Positions 31,747-41,563 of a DNA stretch of 64,000 nucleotides are shown here, one piece after another (position 1 is the first letter of the stretch; the number at the start of each line of letters is the position of its first letter). The notes under the pieces are model-generated. The model did no database searches. It was not told the DNA's origin and saw nothing but the letters and a program-made list of their open reading frames with translations. The stretch spans positions 1-64,000 of the forward strand of contig CAYXZR010000001.1 in NCBI GenBank assembly GCA_964470025.1, written 5' to 3'. Source of the stretch: CAYXZR01 sp964470025. GTDB taxonomy: Bacteria > Patescibacteriota > Patescibacteriia > Buchananbacterales > UBA6539. A program made the position numbers and the translations under genes.

Positions 31747-33902
31747 TTATACTTTTATTTTTTCTTGGTATAGTTGTCGTACTTCATTATCGAGTGCTGA
31801 TACGGTCTCTGCTTTAATTCCAAGCTCTTCATCACACCGAGGACAGAAATCATACTCACCTGCCAAGTACCCGTGCTTGGGGCAAATTGAAAATACTGGA
31901 GTTATAGTTATGTACGGCAATCTGAAATTACCTAAGATACTTTTAACCAATGAGCGACATGCTTCGGGACTAGAAATACGCTCTCGCATATAACAATGCA
32001 GGACTGTCCCTCCGGTATACTTTGTTTGAAGTGAATCCTGTAACTCTAATGCCTCGAATAGATCGTCAGTAAATCCTACCGGTAGCTGTGATGAGTTTGT
32101 GTAGTATGGTGCATCCTTGGTTCCAGCCTGAATAATCTTCGGGAAGCGTTTTTGGTCTTCTTTTGCAAACCGATATGTTGTACCCTCTGCAGGTGTTGCT
32201 TCTAGATTATAGAAATTTCCGGTTTCTTCTTGATATTCACTTAAAATATTTCTCATATACTCTAACGTTTCTTCTGCAAATTGCTTTCCAGCACTTGTAG
32301 TAATATCATCCTCATCGTTAGTGAAATTTCTCACTGCCTCATTTAATCCATTTATCCCTATAGTGGAAAAATGATTTCGCAAACTCAATAAATATCTCTT
32401 TGTAAATGGGAATAACCCCCGATCCATCCATTGCTCAATCTCTTTTCTCTTGAGCTCAAGAGAAATTTTTCCTAACTCCATAAGATACTTGATGCGATGT
32501 AGAAATCCTTCTTTATCGCTTGCATACTGATGCCCTATCCGAGCTGCATTAATGGTTACTACACCAATTGAACCAGTCATCTCGGCAGAGCCGAAGAGAC
32601 CACCACCCCTCTTCCTTAACTCTTTAAGATCGAGCTGTAGACGACAACACATAGATCGTACGTCACCGGGATTAAGATCTGAATTAATAAAGTTTTGAAA
32701 ATACGGCGTGCCATATTTTGCTGTCATTTCAAATAGCTTAAGTGTTTTTTTATCTTCCCAGTCAAAGTCTTTGGTAATGTTGTACGTAGGAATTGGAAAA
32801 GTAAATGTTCTTCCTTTTTTATCACCCTGCGACATTACTTCTATGAATGCTGAATTTATAACATCCATTTGCTCTTGTAATTCACCGTAAGTGTATTTAT
32901 ATGGCTTTCCGCCCAGCAATAAATGTTTTTCCTTTAAATCTTCCGGGCAAACCCAATCTAGTGTGATGTTGGTAAACGGAGCTTGCGTCCCCCATCGTGA
33001 TGGGATATTTAAATTAAAAACAAATGACTGCATATTTTGATACACGTATTGGTATACCTTCTCATTAATATATCTCTGCTGTTCATTTTTGCTTGTAAAT
33101 GTCATGCCGTACTCTACGACTTCTTGCTCTAACTCTTCCTGATATTTTTTTACGAATGGAGCAAGATACGTATCAAAGCTTGAGAATGCCTGTGCACCAG
33201 CCCACTCGTTTTGCAATGTGCCTAAAAAGTTAATCATTTGAGCCACCGCTGAACTCAAGTGCTTAGGTGGGCCTGATTCTATTTTATTATCTATACCATT
33301 AAACCCTTCTTCAAGTAATGCACGCAATGACCAACCAGCACAGTACCCTGAGAACATATCAAGATCATGAATATGAAAATCTGCATTGCGATGAGCAGCG
33401 CCAACTTCAGCTGGACGCCACAGCTGGGCGACGAAGGCGCGTACCTGGNNNNNNNNNNTGATAACCAGTAATTTGCAGTTACCTTTCCTGAGGTATTCAA
33501 GATCATTCCACCGAGTGAATACCCTTGATTAGAGTTTGCATTAACTCTCCAATCAAGCTTATCAAGATACTCGGAAATAGTTTGATCCACTTCTACAACT
33601 ACATTTTTGCTTTGTCGTGATTCTCTACGTTTTTCACGATATAAAATATATGCCTTTGCGATCTGAGGATAATCACAGGCTATTAGCTGTTGTTCAACGA
33701 TATCTTGAACCTGTTCAACCCCAGGAACTTTGTCAACGTACTTCTTCTCAAGCTCTGCCAGGACCAGCTCTGTCACTTCTTGTTCTAGACTATCGAAACT
33801 TATATCCACCGCATGAGCTGCCTTTGCGATTGCAGACTTAATCTTTGAAGGATTGAAATCTACGACAGAGCCATTGCGTTTTTGTATTTTGTATATTGGC
33901 AT
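31747..33902 (-). CDS. nrdD: Anaerobic ribonucleoside-triphosphate reductase, with assembly gap
   Basis: Start at ATG 33902 (MPIYKIQKRNGSVVDF), the beginning of an ATP-cone (1-95). After NYWLS a run of 10 N (33449-33458) shifts the frame; beyond it HRNADFHIHDLDMFSGYCAGW continues the class III core to a C-terminal zinc ribbon (CPKHGYLAGEYDFCPRC). It reduces NTPs to dNTPs without oxygen. The expected radical-glycine tail is missing and is found in the separate gene downstream. The residues just after the gap (QVRAFVAQL) do not fit the family and may be join artefact. Confidence 0.88.
33449..33458. other. Assembly gap (10 N) within nrdD
   Basis: The flanking frames do not match, so the gap is not of true length. 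Confidence 0.98.
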
Positions 33903-33916
33903 AATTTTAGATAATA

Positions 33917-33945
33917 AAAGCTCAACCAAGTAATGGTTGAGCTTC
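33917..33945 (-). terminator. Terminator hairpin between zinc-ribbon gene and nrdD
   Basis: On the minus strand AAGCTCAACCA/TGGTTGAGCTT (11-bp stem) is followed by TTTTATTAT. It ends the upstream small gene before nrdD. Confidence 0.75.
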
Positions 33946-33967
33946 GTGAGCTTCTATGATTATAATA

Positions 33968-34165
33968 TTATTTTGTAACTGCTATACGATGTGGACACGG
34001 ATACACGCCACACATATATTTACTCCCCGAACTGCCTGTAACTTTTTTCAAACTCTTGCATCGTGGACACTTGATTTCGATAGTACTATCGATCAAAATC
34101 CCTTTAAAAAGAAGCTTTTGACAGTCAGGGCATCGATACTCAGCTAGTGTTGATATTTCTTTCAT
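33968..34165 (-). CDS. Com-like zinc-ribbon protein
   Basis: About 65 residues from ATG 34165 (MKEISTLAEYRCPDC); a longer frame reaches ATG 34201. CPDCQKLLFKG followed by EIKCPRCKSLKK is the double CxxC pattern of Mu Com-type zinc ribbons, with two further cysteines at the end (YMCGVYPCPH). Com of phage Mu activates translation of mom. Chromosomal relatives are uncharacterised. It is transcribed ahead of nrdD with a terminator between them. Confidence 0.7.
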   Translation of the reverse strand: MKEISTLAEYRCPDCQKLLFKGILIDSTIEIKCPRCKSLKKVTGSSGSKYMCGVYPCPHRIAVTK

Positions 34166-34302
34166 ATAATAGTGAAAGCACCTTTTCGATACAGTTTGCA
34201 TAGTTAGTATACCGCTGTTTTTGGCTTCATGACAAGCAGCTGTTTTTTGACTTAGTAGAGAAGAAAATTGTAGCCTCTATTTTCACTGTGTATATCTTTT
34301 AA

Positions 34303-34333
34303 AAAAAGACTCGGAAATATTTTCCGAGTCGTA
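34303..34333 (-). terminator. Terminator of the 132-residue gene
   Basis: GACTCGGAAAATATTTCCGAGTC (stem GACTCGGAAA/TTTCCGAGTC) followed on the minus strand by a run of seven T. Confidence 0.85.
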
Positions 34334-34340
34334 GAATGTA

Positions 34341-34739
34341 CTATACAATCAACTCAACAGTGATAATTAATCTGTATTTTACATCGCCGTCTTTTCGATC
34401 CTGATGCAAGGGAAGCAAGCCAGCGACAGAGTGATGCTTTGGTGGAGCAAACTTGATGTTGCAAAATATATCTGCTGCGGCTACACCGACAACCTTCTCT
34501 GGAGCGTAGCCCTCTAGAGTGTAATTTTGATTTCGTATACCTTGCCCCTGCTCAATAGGCTCTAAGCTACACCTAATTTCCTCAGGAGTATGCTCACTCC
34601 ATTCTCTGCAAAGGCCAATCTCGTTGAAAGCAATTACATTTTCTGCTCTCTCTTGCAGTGACACCATAATCTCTGGGGAAAGGTACACTGTTGTCTGCAC
34701 AACTGTGCGTAGCTTCTTTTTCTGTGCCGATGAACTCAT
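34341..34739 (-). CDS. Hypothetical protein, 132 residues
   Basis: A soluble protein with an excellent ribosome site (AGGAGGTG before ATG 34739) and its own terminator, so it is probably a real, well expressed gene. Basic N-terminus (QKKKLRTVVQ), a strand-like TTVYLSPEIMVSLQ, and a final strand KYRLIITVELIV suggest an alpha/beta fold. Three cysteines are spread without a motif. It is not recognised. Confidence 0.55.
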   Translation of the reverse strand: MSSSAQKKKLRTVVQTTVYLSPEIMVSLQERAENVIAFNEIGLCREWSEHTPEEIRCSLEPIEQGQGIRNQNYTLEGYAPEKVVGVAAADIFCNIKFAPPKHHSVAGLLPLHQDRKDGDVKYRLIITVELIV

Positions 34740-34837
34740 ATAACACCTCCTATGGTTCTGGCGAATAACTTACATTACTTAAATTTAACTAAAATGTCAA
34801 CTTTCAACGCATGGCTGTCTTTTGCTATACTGCTTCT

Positions 34838-35296
34838 ATGTTTACCCAAAATCAAAACTATAAACGTAGCAACAAGATAACTACCGTCAACTTTAAACCT
34901 ACGGCTGAGGCGAAATTTTTGGTTGATAAGCTTATGGATGCGACTGACTTCAAAAGCAGAGAACGATTAAGCACTTTACTTCTAGATTCACTATCTCGAT
35001 CAGTAGATATTGAACTTGTTGCAGTAAAGATTTCAGACACTAATCAATATCACAAGAAAAGTAATGGCAGAGTGTCGTTTAAGCAATACGGCTACTACCG
35101 ACCGAAAACGGGCTATATTTATATTCAAAATAGAACTGCGGTACGAGGTCAAATCTTAGCTGCTAAAAGCTTTGTTGATACTTTGCTGCATGAGTGGGTT
35201 CATCACTATGATACCCATGTACTCAGTCTTGATTCAATCCACACAAAGGGCTTTTATATGCGCCTAAAAGACCTGCGTATGAAGCTCGGGGTATAA
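34838..35296 (+). CDS. SprT-like zinc metalloprotease-fold protein
   Basis: About 152 residues from ATG 34838. The motif LLHEWVHHYD (HExxH near residue 125) and the later HTKGFYMRL are as in SprT/SPRTN-type minimal zincins, where a third His follows downstream. The N-terminal part is helical (TAEAKFLVDKLMDATDF). TATACT is placed 6 nt before the ATG, indicating a leaderless mRNA. Function in DNA-protein crosslink repair is known for SPRTN; here it is only a suggestion. Confidence 0.75.
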   Translation: MFTQNQNYKRSNKITTVNFKPTAEAKFLVDKLMDATDFKSRERLSTLLLDSLSRSVDIELVAVKISDTNQYHKKSNGRVSFKQYGYYRPKTGYIYIQNRTAVRGQILAAKSFVDTLLHEWVHHYDTHVLSLDSIHTKGFYMRLKDLRMKLGV

Positions 35297-35359
35297 TTGC
35301 CTATATTTGACAAAAAAAAGAATACATGTCATTATACTCACGTTATAATTACTTTGTAC

Positions 35360-35746
35360 ATGAGATACACTATTTTACCATTGCTTCTGATTTCGACATT
35401 TTTGCTCTCAGCATGTGCCGTATCACAAACACCATTAGATGGTGAATTGACTGGTGAAAATCAAATCACAGGAGATACAAATTCTACTGTAACTATTCCT
35501 GAGAACTATTTCACTTGCCAGCAAGACAGCGACTGTATTATTGTTGAAAGTGGCAGTCATATATGTACCTGTAATTCAGCTATTAATAAAAATTTTGAAA
35601 ATCAATTCCACATTGCAGCGCAGCGATCTAGAGATGAGCAGTATGCTTCATCCGAAGAATTGCCTCGATGTAAACCATGCGGTACTTTTGAAAGAACTGC
35701 AGCGGCTTGTGTCAACAGCAGATGTGCGTTTGATGAAAGTAATTAA
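35360..35746 (+). CDS. Small cysteine-rich lipoprotein
   Basis: 128 residues from ATG 35360: signal peptide with lipobox LLSAC (Cys about 18), then a short secreted domain with eight cysteines (TCQQDSDCIIV, HICTC, RCKPCG, ACVNSRC), probably fully disulfide-bonded. The pattern QQDSDCIIVESG...C resembles small secreted domains found in CPR genomes. The promoter TTGACA at about 35327 and TATAAT 10 nt before the start are plausible. Confidence 0.65.
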   Translation: MRYTILPLLLISTFLLSACAVSQTPLDGELTGENQITGDTNSTVTIPENYFTCQQDSDCIIVESGSHICTCNSAINKNFENQFHIAAQRSRDEQYASSEELPRCKPCGTFERTAAACVNSRCAFDESN

Positions 35747-35751
35747 TTTAT

Positions 35752-35868
35752 ATGGGACAAAATTCAGCACTTAAAGCGCGCATTAAGCATGCTAAGAAAA
35801 AAACACCGAAAGGTAAAGTACTAGCTAAAAAAACTCGAGACCTTCGAAAAAAATCAGCAAAAGTATAG
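35752..35868 (+). CDS. 38-residue highly basic protein
   Basis: ATG 35752 to TAG 35868 encodes MGQNSALKARIKHAKKKT followed by more Lys/Arg-rich sequence; about 40 percent of residues are basic. Length and composition resemble ribosome-associated or DNA-compacting peptides (for example bTHX type), but I see no true homology. A clean terminator follows directly, supporting a real transcript that starts with the lipoprotein gene. Confidence 0.5.
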   Translation: MGQNSALKARIKHAKKKTPKGKVLAKKTRDLRKKSAKV

Positions 35869-35873
35869 CCTTT

Positions 35874-35901
35874 ACAACACCGTCACCTGACGGTGTTTTT
35901 G
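35874..35901 (+). terminator. Terminator after the basic small gene
   Basis: AACACCGTCACCTGACGGTGTTTTTG: stem ACACCGTCA/TGACGGTGT followed by T-run. Confidence 0.85.
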
Positions 35902-35953
35902 TATACAAAAAAAGCACATGTATTGCACATATGCTTAAGAAAGAACGGTTGAC

Positions 35954-37126
35954 TTACTCAGCGTACACAGGATTAGTATCTCGCTTGCAATCGCCGAGTA
36001 GCTGTCGGATGAACCTTGGAAGTTTTTTACGCTCCCAGTACCCTAGTCGGTGAAGCTCCATAAGCACACTCCATTGAGCAGCTAAAAAACTCTTTGAAGT
36101 ATACTCGATACCAAGTCGCTCAACCTCTGGCTGAACAATTGCTTGCACTTCCCATAGTCTATAGTAAGGAAGGCGTGGCCACAAATGATGCTCTATCTGA
36201 AGGTTTAATCCTCCAAGCAAATATGACATTAGCCTGGGGAATACACCTCCATTTACATTGCATGCTGTCTGTGCCTGCAGTCGAATCCATGACAGCTTAG
36301 TGCCTGGCTCTATCTTTGGCATTGCCTTGTGATTGAAAGCAAATGATGCAACAAGGTAATTGCCAGTGACGACTTGACTTATAAATACAAACAACACTGC
36401 ATGCCAGAAAGGTAGCAATAACAATGGTACGCCGATGTTTAATCCCATACCGACGAGTGTCAAGATCAGATGCAATTTCCACTGTTTATGGCGGGTTTGC
36501 AGTGGATACATGATTGCTTTTTTTCTCATGATAAATCCCTGAAATCCGGCCAAAAATGGATAAAACAAAATACCTTGAAACATGGTAATTACTGACCACA
36601 ATGTTGATTTTTGCTTCTTGGCGTTTGCTTCGTGTAGTGCCAGTACAATCTCCAGATCGGGATCTTCGTCGATGATGTTTGAGTGGTAATGATGCTCATC
36701 ATGCTTGCATCGCCATGCGACAAATGAATACATCAGCACAACGTTGGTAACAAGTAACCCCAGCACGGTATTGAGCTTAGTCTGATTGACTTTATCATGC
36801 TTAGTAAAAGCCTGCATGTGTGCGAAGCCGTGCATGAGAAACCCCATCTGAACATGGATGAATGCAAATGCAACCGCAAGAAACAATACCCATACCACTG
36901 ATGTAGAAAAAACCATCATCAGATAAGTTACTGCGAGCACTGCTAGCAGATTGATTACCAGATGCTTAATCAGATAGCGCTCTGGCGCCTGGTAGTTTGA
37001 CTCAAAATAGCCTTCTACCTGCCTACGAAGCTTGTGCCACTCTTGATTTTCTGACCCCATATAGGCGGCTTGCTCTTGGGGTGGCAGCGCAAGCACTGCC
37101 GTTAGCGTTTTTGGTTCGTACTTCAC
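35954..37126 (-). CDS. Membrane fatty-acid desaturase
   Basis: A 390-residue integral membrane enzyme with the three histidine boxes of acyl-lipid desaturases: HGFAHMQ (about 113), HDEHHYHS (about 146) and QIEHHLWP (about 312). The last box with Gln first is typical of front-end type desaturases, but no cytochrome b5 domain is fused. Four main membrane helices fit the family. It needs oxygen and an electron donor that is not encoded nearby. A second, related desaturase gene lies directly upstream on the same strand, pointing to duplication. Confidence 0.9.
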   Translation of the reverse strand: MKYEPKTLTAVLALPPQEQAAYMGSENQEWHKLRRQVEGYFESNYQAPERYLIKHLVINLLAVLAVTYLMMVFSTSVVWVLFLAVAFAFIHVQMGFLMHGFAHMQAFTKHDKVNQTKLNTVLGLLVTNVVLMYSFVAWRCKHDEHHYHSNIIDEDPDLEIVLALHEANAKKQKSTLWSVITMFQGILFYPFLAGFQGFIMRKKAIMYPLQTRHKQWKLHLILTLVGMGLNIGVPLLLLPFWHAVLFVFISQVVTGNYLVASFAFNHKAMPKIEPGTKLSWIRLQAQTACNVNGGVFPRLMSYLLGGLNLQIEHHLWPRLPYYRLWEVQAIVQPEVERLGIEYTSKSFLAAQWSVLMELHRLGYWERKKLPRFIRQLLGDCKRDTNPVYAE

Positions 37127-37235
37127 GCTGACACCTCCTAGGTTGGTTTGTGGTTCTAAAAAGAACTATATTGTATGAAGTAGTATACAAAATACTGAAA
37201 TATATGAAAAGAGAGGCCCTACACCTCTCTATAGA

Positions 37236-38267
37236 CTATGAGATTTTCTTCTTTTGCCGAAGTGGGGCGCTCACATGATGCAACTCAGCCAAAATTTCAT
37301 ATAATGAACGCCTAACTGAGGTAGAATAGTATGAAATATTGTGCTTTCTACAGAATGCCTCTATGACTTTCTGCGCTTTTCGCAGCTTGTTGCGCGGCAT
37401 CCGAGGAAATAGATGATGCTCGATCTGAAAGTTTAAACCACCGTACATAAAATCAACCCATCGGCGACCAAGTACATTTCGAGCCGTCATAATTTGTCTT
37501 AGCATAAATTCTATCTTATTACCTTTTTCAAGCATTGGCATACCTTTGTGGTTTGGTGCAAATACCATTCCAAGATATACACCAAATGCTCCCTGATGGA
37601 GAATGATAAATGTTATTGCAAGTCCAAGTGGAAGTGCTCCAAAAATTAGCCATACGTACCAGACAAAGTGCAGTGTAAATAAAACTGTTTCGGTGATCCA
37701 ATACTTATGTGACTTATGTCGTAGCAAATGCTTAATTCCACCAATTCGTAAATTATATGCTTCAAAAAAGAGTAGTGGAAAAAATAAAATTGCTTGGTAC
37801 TTTACAATCCACTTTATAAATCCTTTTTTGTTTTTTAATTGATCACGACTAAATGCGATAAATGGAATATCAATATCTGGATCATGATCTTCTTCGTTGG
37901 GGTGAGCATGATGCTCATCATGCTTCTTTACCCATCCACTATAACTCATTCCTAGAATTAGTGGTGCAAAAATATAGCCAGCTATGTTGTTTTGCTTTGG
38001 TTTTGAAAATACTTGTTGATGCCCAAAATCATGACTCAAAAATCCTAGCTGTCCAAATACGAAACCAAGAAACAGCGCATTAATAATCTGCACCCATGTA
38101 TATGGAAAGATGATAAGCACCGCAATACCTATTACTAGTAATACAAGTGTGTAAAAAATCTTAACCGTATAATACAGAGGCTGACGATTCAGCAGACCTA
38201 GTTGAGACACTGCTCTTTTTAGATCGGCGTATGATGCTTGGGTATTTGAAATAATTTTTTCAATCAT
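37236..38267 (-). CDS. Membrane fatty-acid desaturase, second copy
   Basis: Start chosen at ATG 38267 (MIEKIISNTQ); the longer frame begins with a non-homologous Cys-rich stretch. About 343 residues with HDFGHQQ, HDEHHAHP and QIEHHLFP, the same three boxes as its neighbour, and similar helix pattern (HKGMPMLEKGNKIEFM against HKAMPKIEPGTKLSW). It is a paralogue of the downstream gene, from which it is separated by a terminator-like hairpin (37210-37228). Together they could introduce two double bonds into membrane lipid acyl chains. Confidence 0.9.
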   Translation of the reverse strand: MIEKIISNTQASYADLKRAVSQLGLLNRQPLYYTVKIFYTLVLLVIGIAVLIIFPYTWVQIINALFLGFVFGQLGFLSHDFGHQQVFSKPKQNNIAGYIFAPLILGMSYSGWVKKHDEHHAHPNEEDHDPDIDIPFIAFSRDQLKNKKGFIKWIVKYQAILFFPLLFFEAYNLRIGGIKHLLRHKSHKYWITETVLFTLHFVWYVWLIFGALPLGLAITFIILHQGAFGVYLGMVFAPNHKGMPMLEKGNKIEFMLRQIMTARNVLGRRWVDFMYGGLNFQIEHHLFPRMPRNKLRKAQKVIEAFCRKHNISYYSTSVRRSLYEILAELHHVSAPLRQKKKIS

Positions 38268-38388
38268 TGTGATGATATTATCGGCACAAATAGTGCTAGT
38301 GCAACACTTTTTAAATAGTATGACACAGTAGCGTTGATGAGGCAATACAAAAAAGCCCTTTATCAGGGCTTTTTGTGATACATGTTAT

Positions 38389-41300
38389 TTACTTTGATTG
38401 TTGCATTCTAATGATTTGCTTTCCTGCTAACTTGAGATAAAACATCGGGATGAGGTATAGCTGCAATGCAGTAGCAAATGCTAAACCAAATGCGATGGCA
38501 ATTGATAATCCGAGCCAGAACTCATCGGCCAATGCAAGTGGTATCACACCTACAATTGTAGTTAGTGAAGTAAGTAAGATTGGCTGCAAACGAGTTGATC
38601 CAGCATTTGCTACAGCCTCTGCTGGTGGCATATTAAGCTCCGTAACATTTCTCTGCGCCTTATCAAGCAATACAATTGCATCGTTTACGACAATACCTGC
38701 AAGTGAAATGAGTCCAATGAAAATCGAGAAACTAAATGGTAGGTTGAACAGCATCATACCAACCACAACACCTGGCAATGTAAATGGTAGTGCAAGAATA
38801 ATGGCTAGCGGTTTTTTGAATGAATTGAACTGCAGTACAAGAATAAAGATAATAAGTAGCACTGCTACAATCATAGCGTTCCATAGCTCAGAAAATGACT
38901 GCTCGATATCTTCAACCTCACCGCCAAACTTTACTTCAAACCCCTCTGGGACAAAGCCTGCTATTTTTTGCTGTACATTTGGGACAATAGCTGTTGGAAC
39001 ATAGCCAGGCTCTAGGTTTGCCTGAACCGTTGCTGTACGCTGAAAATCTCGATGTCGAATAGCCGCTAGTGCTGGCTGTAGTGAAAAATCAGCAAGACGT
39101 GATAGCTTTACACTTTGACCTTGTCGATTAATCAATGAGATGTTTTTTATTTCTTCGATTGAGCTAACATCTTCTTCTGAGAATCGAACAATTACATCTA
39201 TATCTTTACCATCAAGTGAGACTTCTGTTGCTTCTAGTCCGAAAATTGCTGCACGAAGTGAACCCGCGACATCGCTTGGACTAAAGCCAAGCTCTGCTAG
39301 GGCTGATTGATTTAGCGTAAAGCTAATGTCAGCCGGACTCACATCTCGATCTGACTCTACATCAATCACTCCTTCAGTTTTTTCCAATTCAGCTACAACC
39401 TGTGCGGTTAAAATATCAAGCTCTGCTAAATCATCGCCTAGAATACGCGCTTCAATAGGCGCACCTGTTGGCGGGCCGGCACTAATTTCTCTAATTGTTA
39501 TTTTACCTTGTTGAATTGGTTTAAGCTCTTCGCGAATTTCTTCGACGATATCAAAACTCTTTTGATCTCGCTGATCCAGTGGGACAAAGTTTACTGTAAT
39601 ACTTGCTAAGTGAGTATTAAAACTTGAACTACCACCAAACGAACCGCTAAATCCTGATGACGACCCTACAGTAGTTACAAAGTTTTTTAGATCATCTCGT
39701 TGATAGAGAACATTTTCTACTTGACCTACAACGGTGTTGGTAATAGCAAGCTCTGTACCAATTGGCATCTCTATATCAATGTAGGTAAACTCTACATCTA
39801 CATTTGGAAACATCTGAACAGGAATTACACCTGACATCAGCATGGCAAACGATGCAATAATCAAACCAATTAAGCTGCTTAAGAAAATTACTTTGATCTT
39901 TTTTACACGAAGAAATACATTAACAGTTTTTAGGTATACCTTGTTAAGTGCATTTGTTACATACTTCTCTAAAAGACTTTCCTGTTTTTCATCAGTTATT
40001 TTTTTCTTCTTCAGAAATACCGCTGCCAGTGCTGGTACAAGTGCGAGTGAAACAAACAGTGAGGCGAGCAATGTCGTACCGATGGTAATTGGCATTACTT
40101 TTAGATACTCTCCTAAAATACCGCTCACCAAAAGCATTGGGAAAAATGCTGAGATGGTAGTAAATACACCTGAGAATAAAGGTATCTTGTAATGCGCAAT
40201 AGAAAGTAAGGCTGCCTCTCGCGCGCTATACCCTACTCTCATGTTATGAAAGATACCTTCCAAGATAACAATAAATGTATCGACAAGTAATCCAAGTGAT
40301 AGTACTAAGGCAAATAAGGTAAGACTATTTAACGTATCACCACGTACATACAAAATAAAGAATGAGATCATGAACGTGAGCGGAATCGCAAAGAGTGAAA
40401 TAATTGCCTCTTTAAAACTCAGCGCAACAAGCATGATAACAAAAATCAAAATTACTGACTGCACACCACTCATGCCAAGAATTCGTAAGTCATCTCTAAT
40501 GAACTTAGAGAAGTCACTACTTACTTCTACGCTCACTCCCTCAGGAATCACACCTTCTTCTTGCAAAAGCTCGAGTCGCTGTTTTGCTGCATCAACAATA
40601 TTTAAAATATTGCCTCCTGTTTTTTTGAGAATTTGCAGTGAGATAGTATCCACTGCTGGCTGTCCTTCGAGTGATAGACGTGAGAATGTTTCTCTATCTG
40701 AAAACTGGTCAGTAATTGTTGCAATGTCTTCAAGAAATACAGCATTGCCATCAACGCTTGCTACAGCGATTCGCTGTAGATCTTCAATCTGCTTAATCTT
40801 TGAAATTGTTCTGATATTATAATTGACATTATCAATCGAAACATCTCCAAGTGGGGTGTCACTATTACTGCTTGCGATCGCGCCAGCGATGGCAGGAAGT
40901 GTCAATCCAAGTCTTTCTATCTTTGCCCGATCAACAGCTACGCGAAACTCTCGATCACGAACACCAAGTAGGTTTACTTCTGATACACCTGAAATTGACT
41001 CAAGCTCGTCCTGAAGCTCTTCACCAAGCTGCTTAAAGCTCAGCTCATCAAGCTGTCCAGCTAAACTAAAAACAATAATTGGCTGATCGTTTGCTCGAAT
41101 CTGAGTAACAATTGGATCAAGAGCGTCATCAGGTAAAGAATTTACTTCTAAAACTTTATCTTTTAACTCACGAATACTGTCATCAAGATCGGCTGCAGCA
41201 TCAAACTCAACTGTAACTGATGACAGCCCAAGTACTGAACGTGAGGTTACTAACTTTACGTCTTCAAGATCTTCGAGTTTTTCCTCAATCTCATCGGTGA

Positions 41301-41559
41301 TTAAATTTTCAACATCTGATGGTGAAGCTCCTTGGTATACAGTCGTTACTACTGCGATAGGAATTTTAACTTCTGGATCAGCCTCTCGTGGGATATTGCC
41401 CAATGAGATAAATCCGCCGATCACTAACGCGAAGACTACAAGTGCTGTTACCCTAACTCGGGTAACAAAAAATCCAAATACACCTCGTGATGTTTTTTCA
41501 ATTCGCTTTTGATCTAATGGACTTAATTGATGCCCATGAACTTCCTTGTGTTCTGACAT
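38389..41559 (-). CDS. RND-family efflux transporter (AcrB/HAE type)
   Basis: 1056 residues, the normal RND length. N-terminal helix (about 30-48), large external loop with the proximal segment EVKIPIAVVTTVYQGASP, then helices including LALVLSLGLLVDTFIVILE (the Asp of the proton relay) and a second half with LISLAGIVVNDAIVLLDKA. Homologues export drugs, metals or lipids driven by the proton gradient. Here it forms a pair with the HlyD-type adaptor 4 bp upstream. No outer-membrane channel gene is present, which fits a single-membrane cell. Confidence 0.93.
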   Translation of the reverse strand: MSEHKEVHGHQLSPLDQKRIEKTSRGVFGFFVTRVRVTALVVFALVIGGFISLGNIPREADPEVKIPIAVVTTVYQGASPSDVENLITDEIEEKLEDLEDVKLVTSRSVLGLSSVTVEFDAAADLDDSIRELKDKVLEVNSLPDDALDPIVTQIRANDQPIIVFSLAGQLDELSFKQLGEELQDELESISGVSEVNLLGVRDREFRVAVDRAKIERLGLTLPAIAGAIASSNSDTPLGDVSIDNVNYNIRTISKIKQIEDLQRIAVASVDGNAVFLEDIATITDQFSDRETFSRLSLEGQPAVDTISLQILKKTGGNILNIVDAAKQRLELLQEEGVIPEGVSVEVSSDFSKFIRDDLRILGMSGVQSVILIFVIMLVALSFKEAIISLFAIPLTFMISFFILYVRGDTLNSLTLFALVLSLGLLVDTFIVILEGIFHNMRVGYSAREAALLSIAHYKIPLFSGVFTTISAFFPMLLVSGILGEYLKVMPITIGTTLLASLFVSLALVPALAAVFLKKKKITDEKQESLLEKYVTNALNKVYLKTVNVFLRVKKIKVIFLSSLIGLIIASFAMLMSGVIPVQMFPNVDVEFTYIDIEMPIGTELAITNTVVGQVENVLYQRDDLKNFVTTVGSSSGFSGSFGGSSSFNTHLASITVNFVPLDQRDQKSFDIVEEIREELKPIQQGKITIREISAGPPTGAPIEARILGDDLAELDILTAQVVAELEKTEGVIDVESDRDVSPADISFTLNQSALAELGFSPSDVAGSLRAAIFGLEATEVSLDGKDIDVIVRFSEEDVSSIEEIKNISLINRQGQSVKLSRLADFSLQPALAAIRHRDFQRTATVQANLEPGYVPTAIVPNVQQKIAGFVPEGFEVKFGGEVEDIEQSFSELWNAMIVAVLLIIFILVLQFNSFKKPLAIILALPFTLPGVVVGMMLFNLPFSFSIFIGLISLAGIVVNDAIVLLDKAQRNVTELNMPPAEAVANAGSTRLQPILLTSLTTIVGVIPLALADEFWLGLSIAIAFGLAFATALQLYLIPMFYLKLAGKQIIRMQQSK

Positions 41560-41563
41560 ATTG

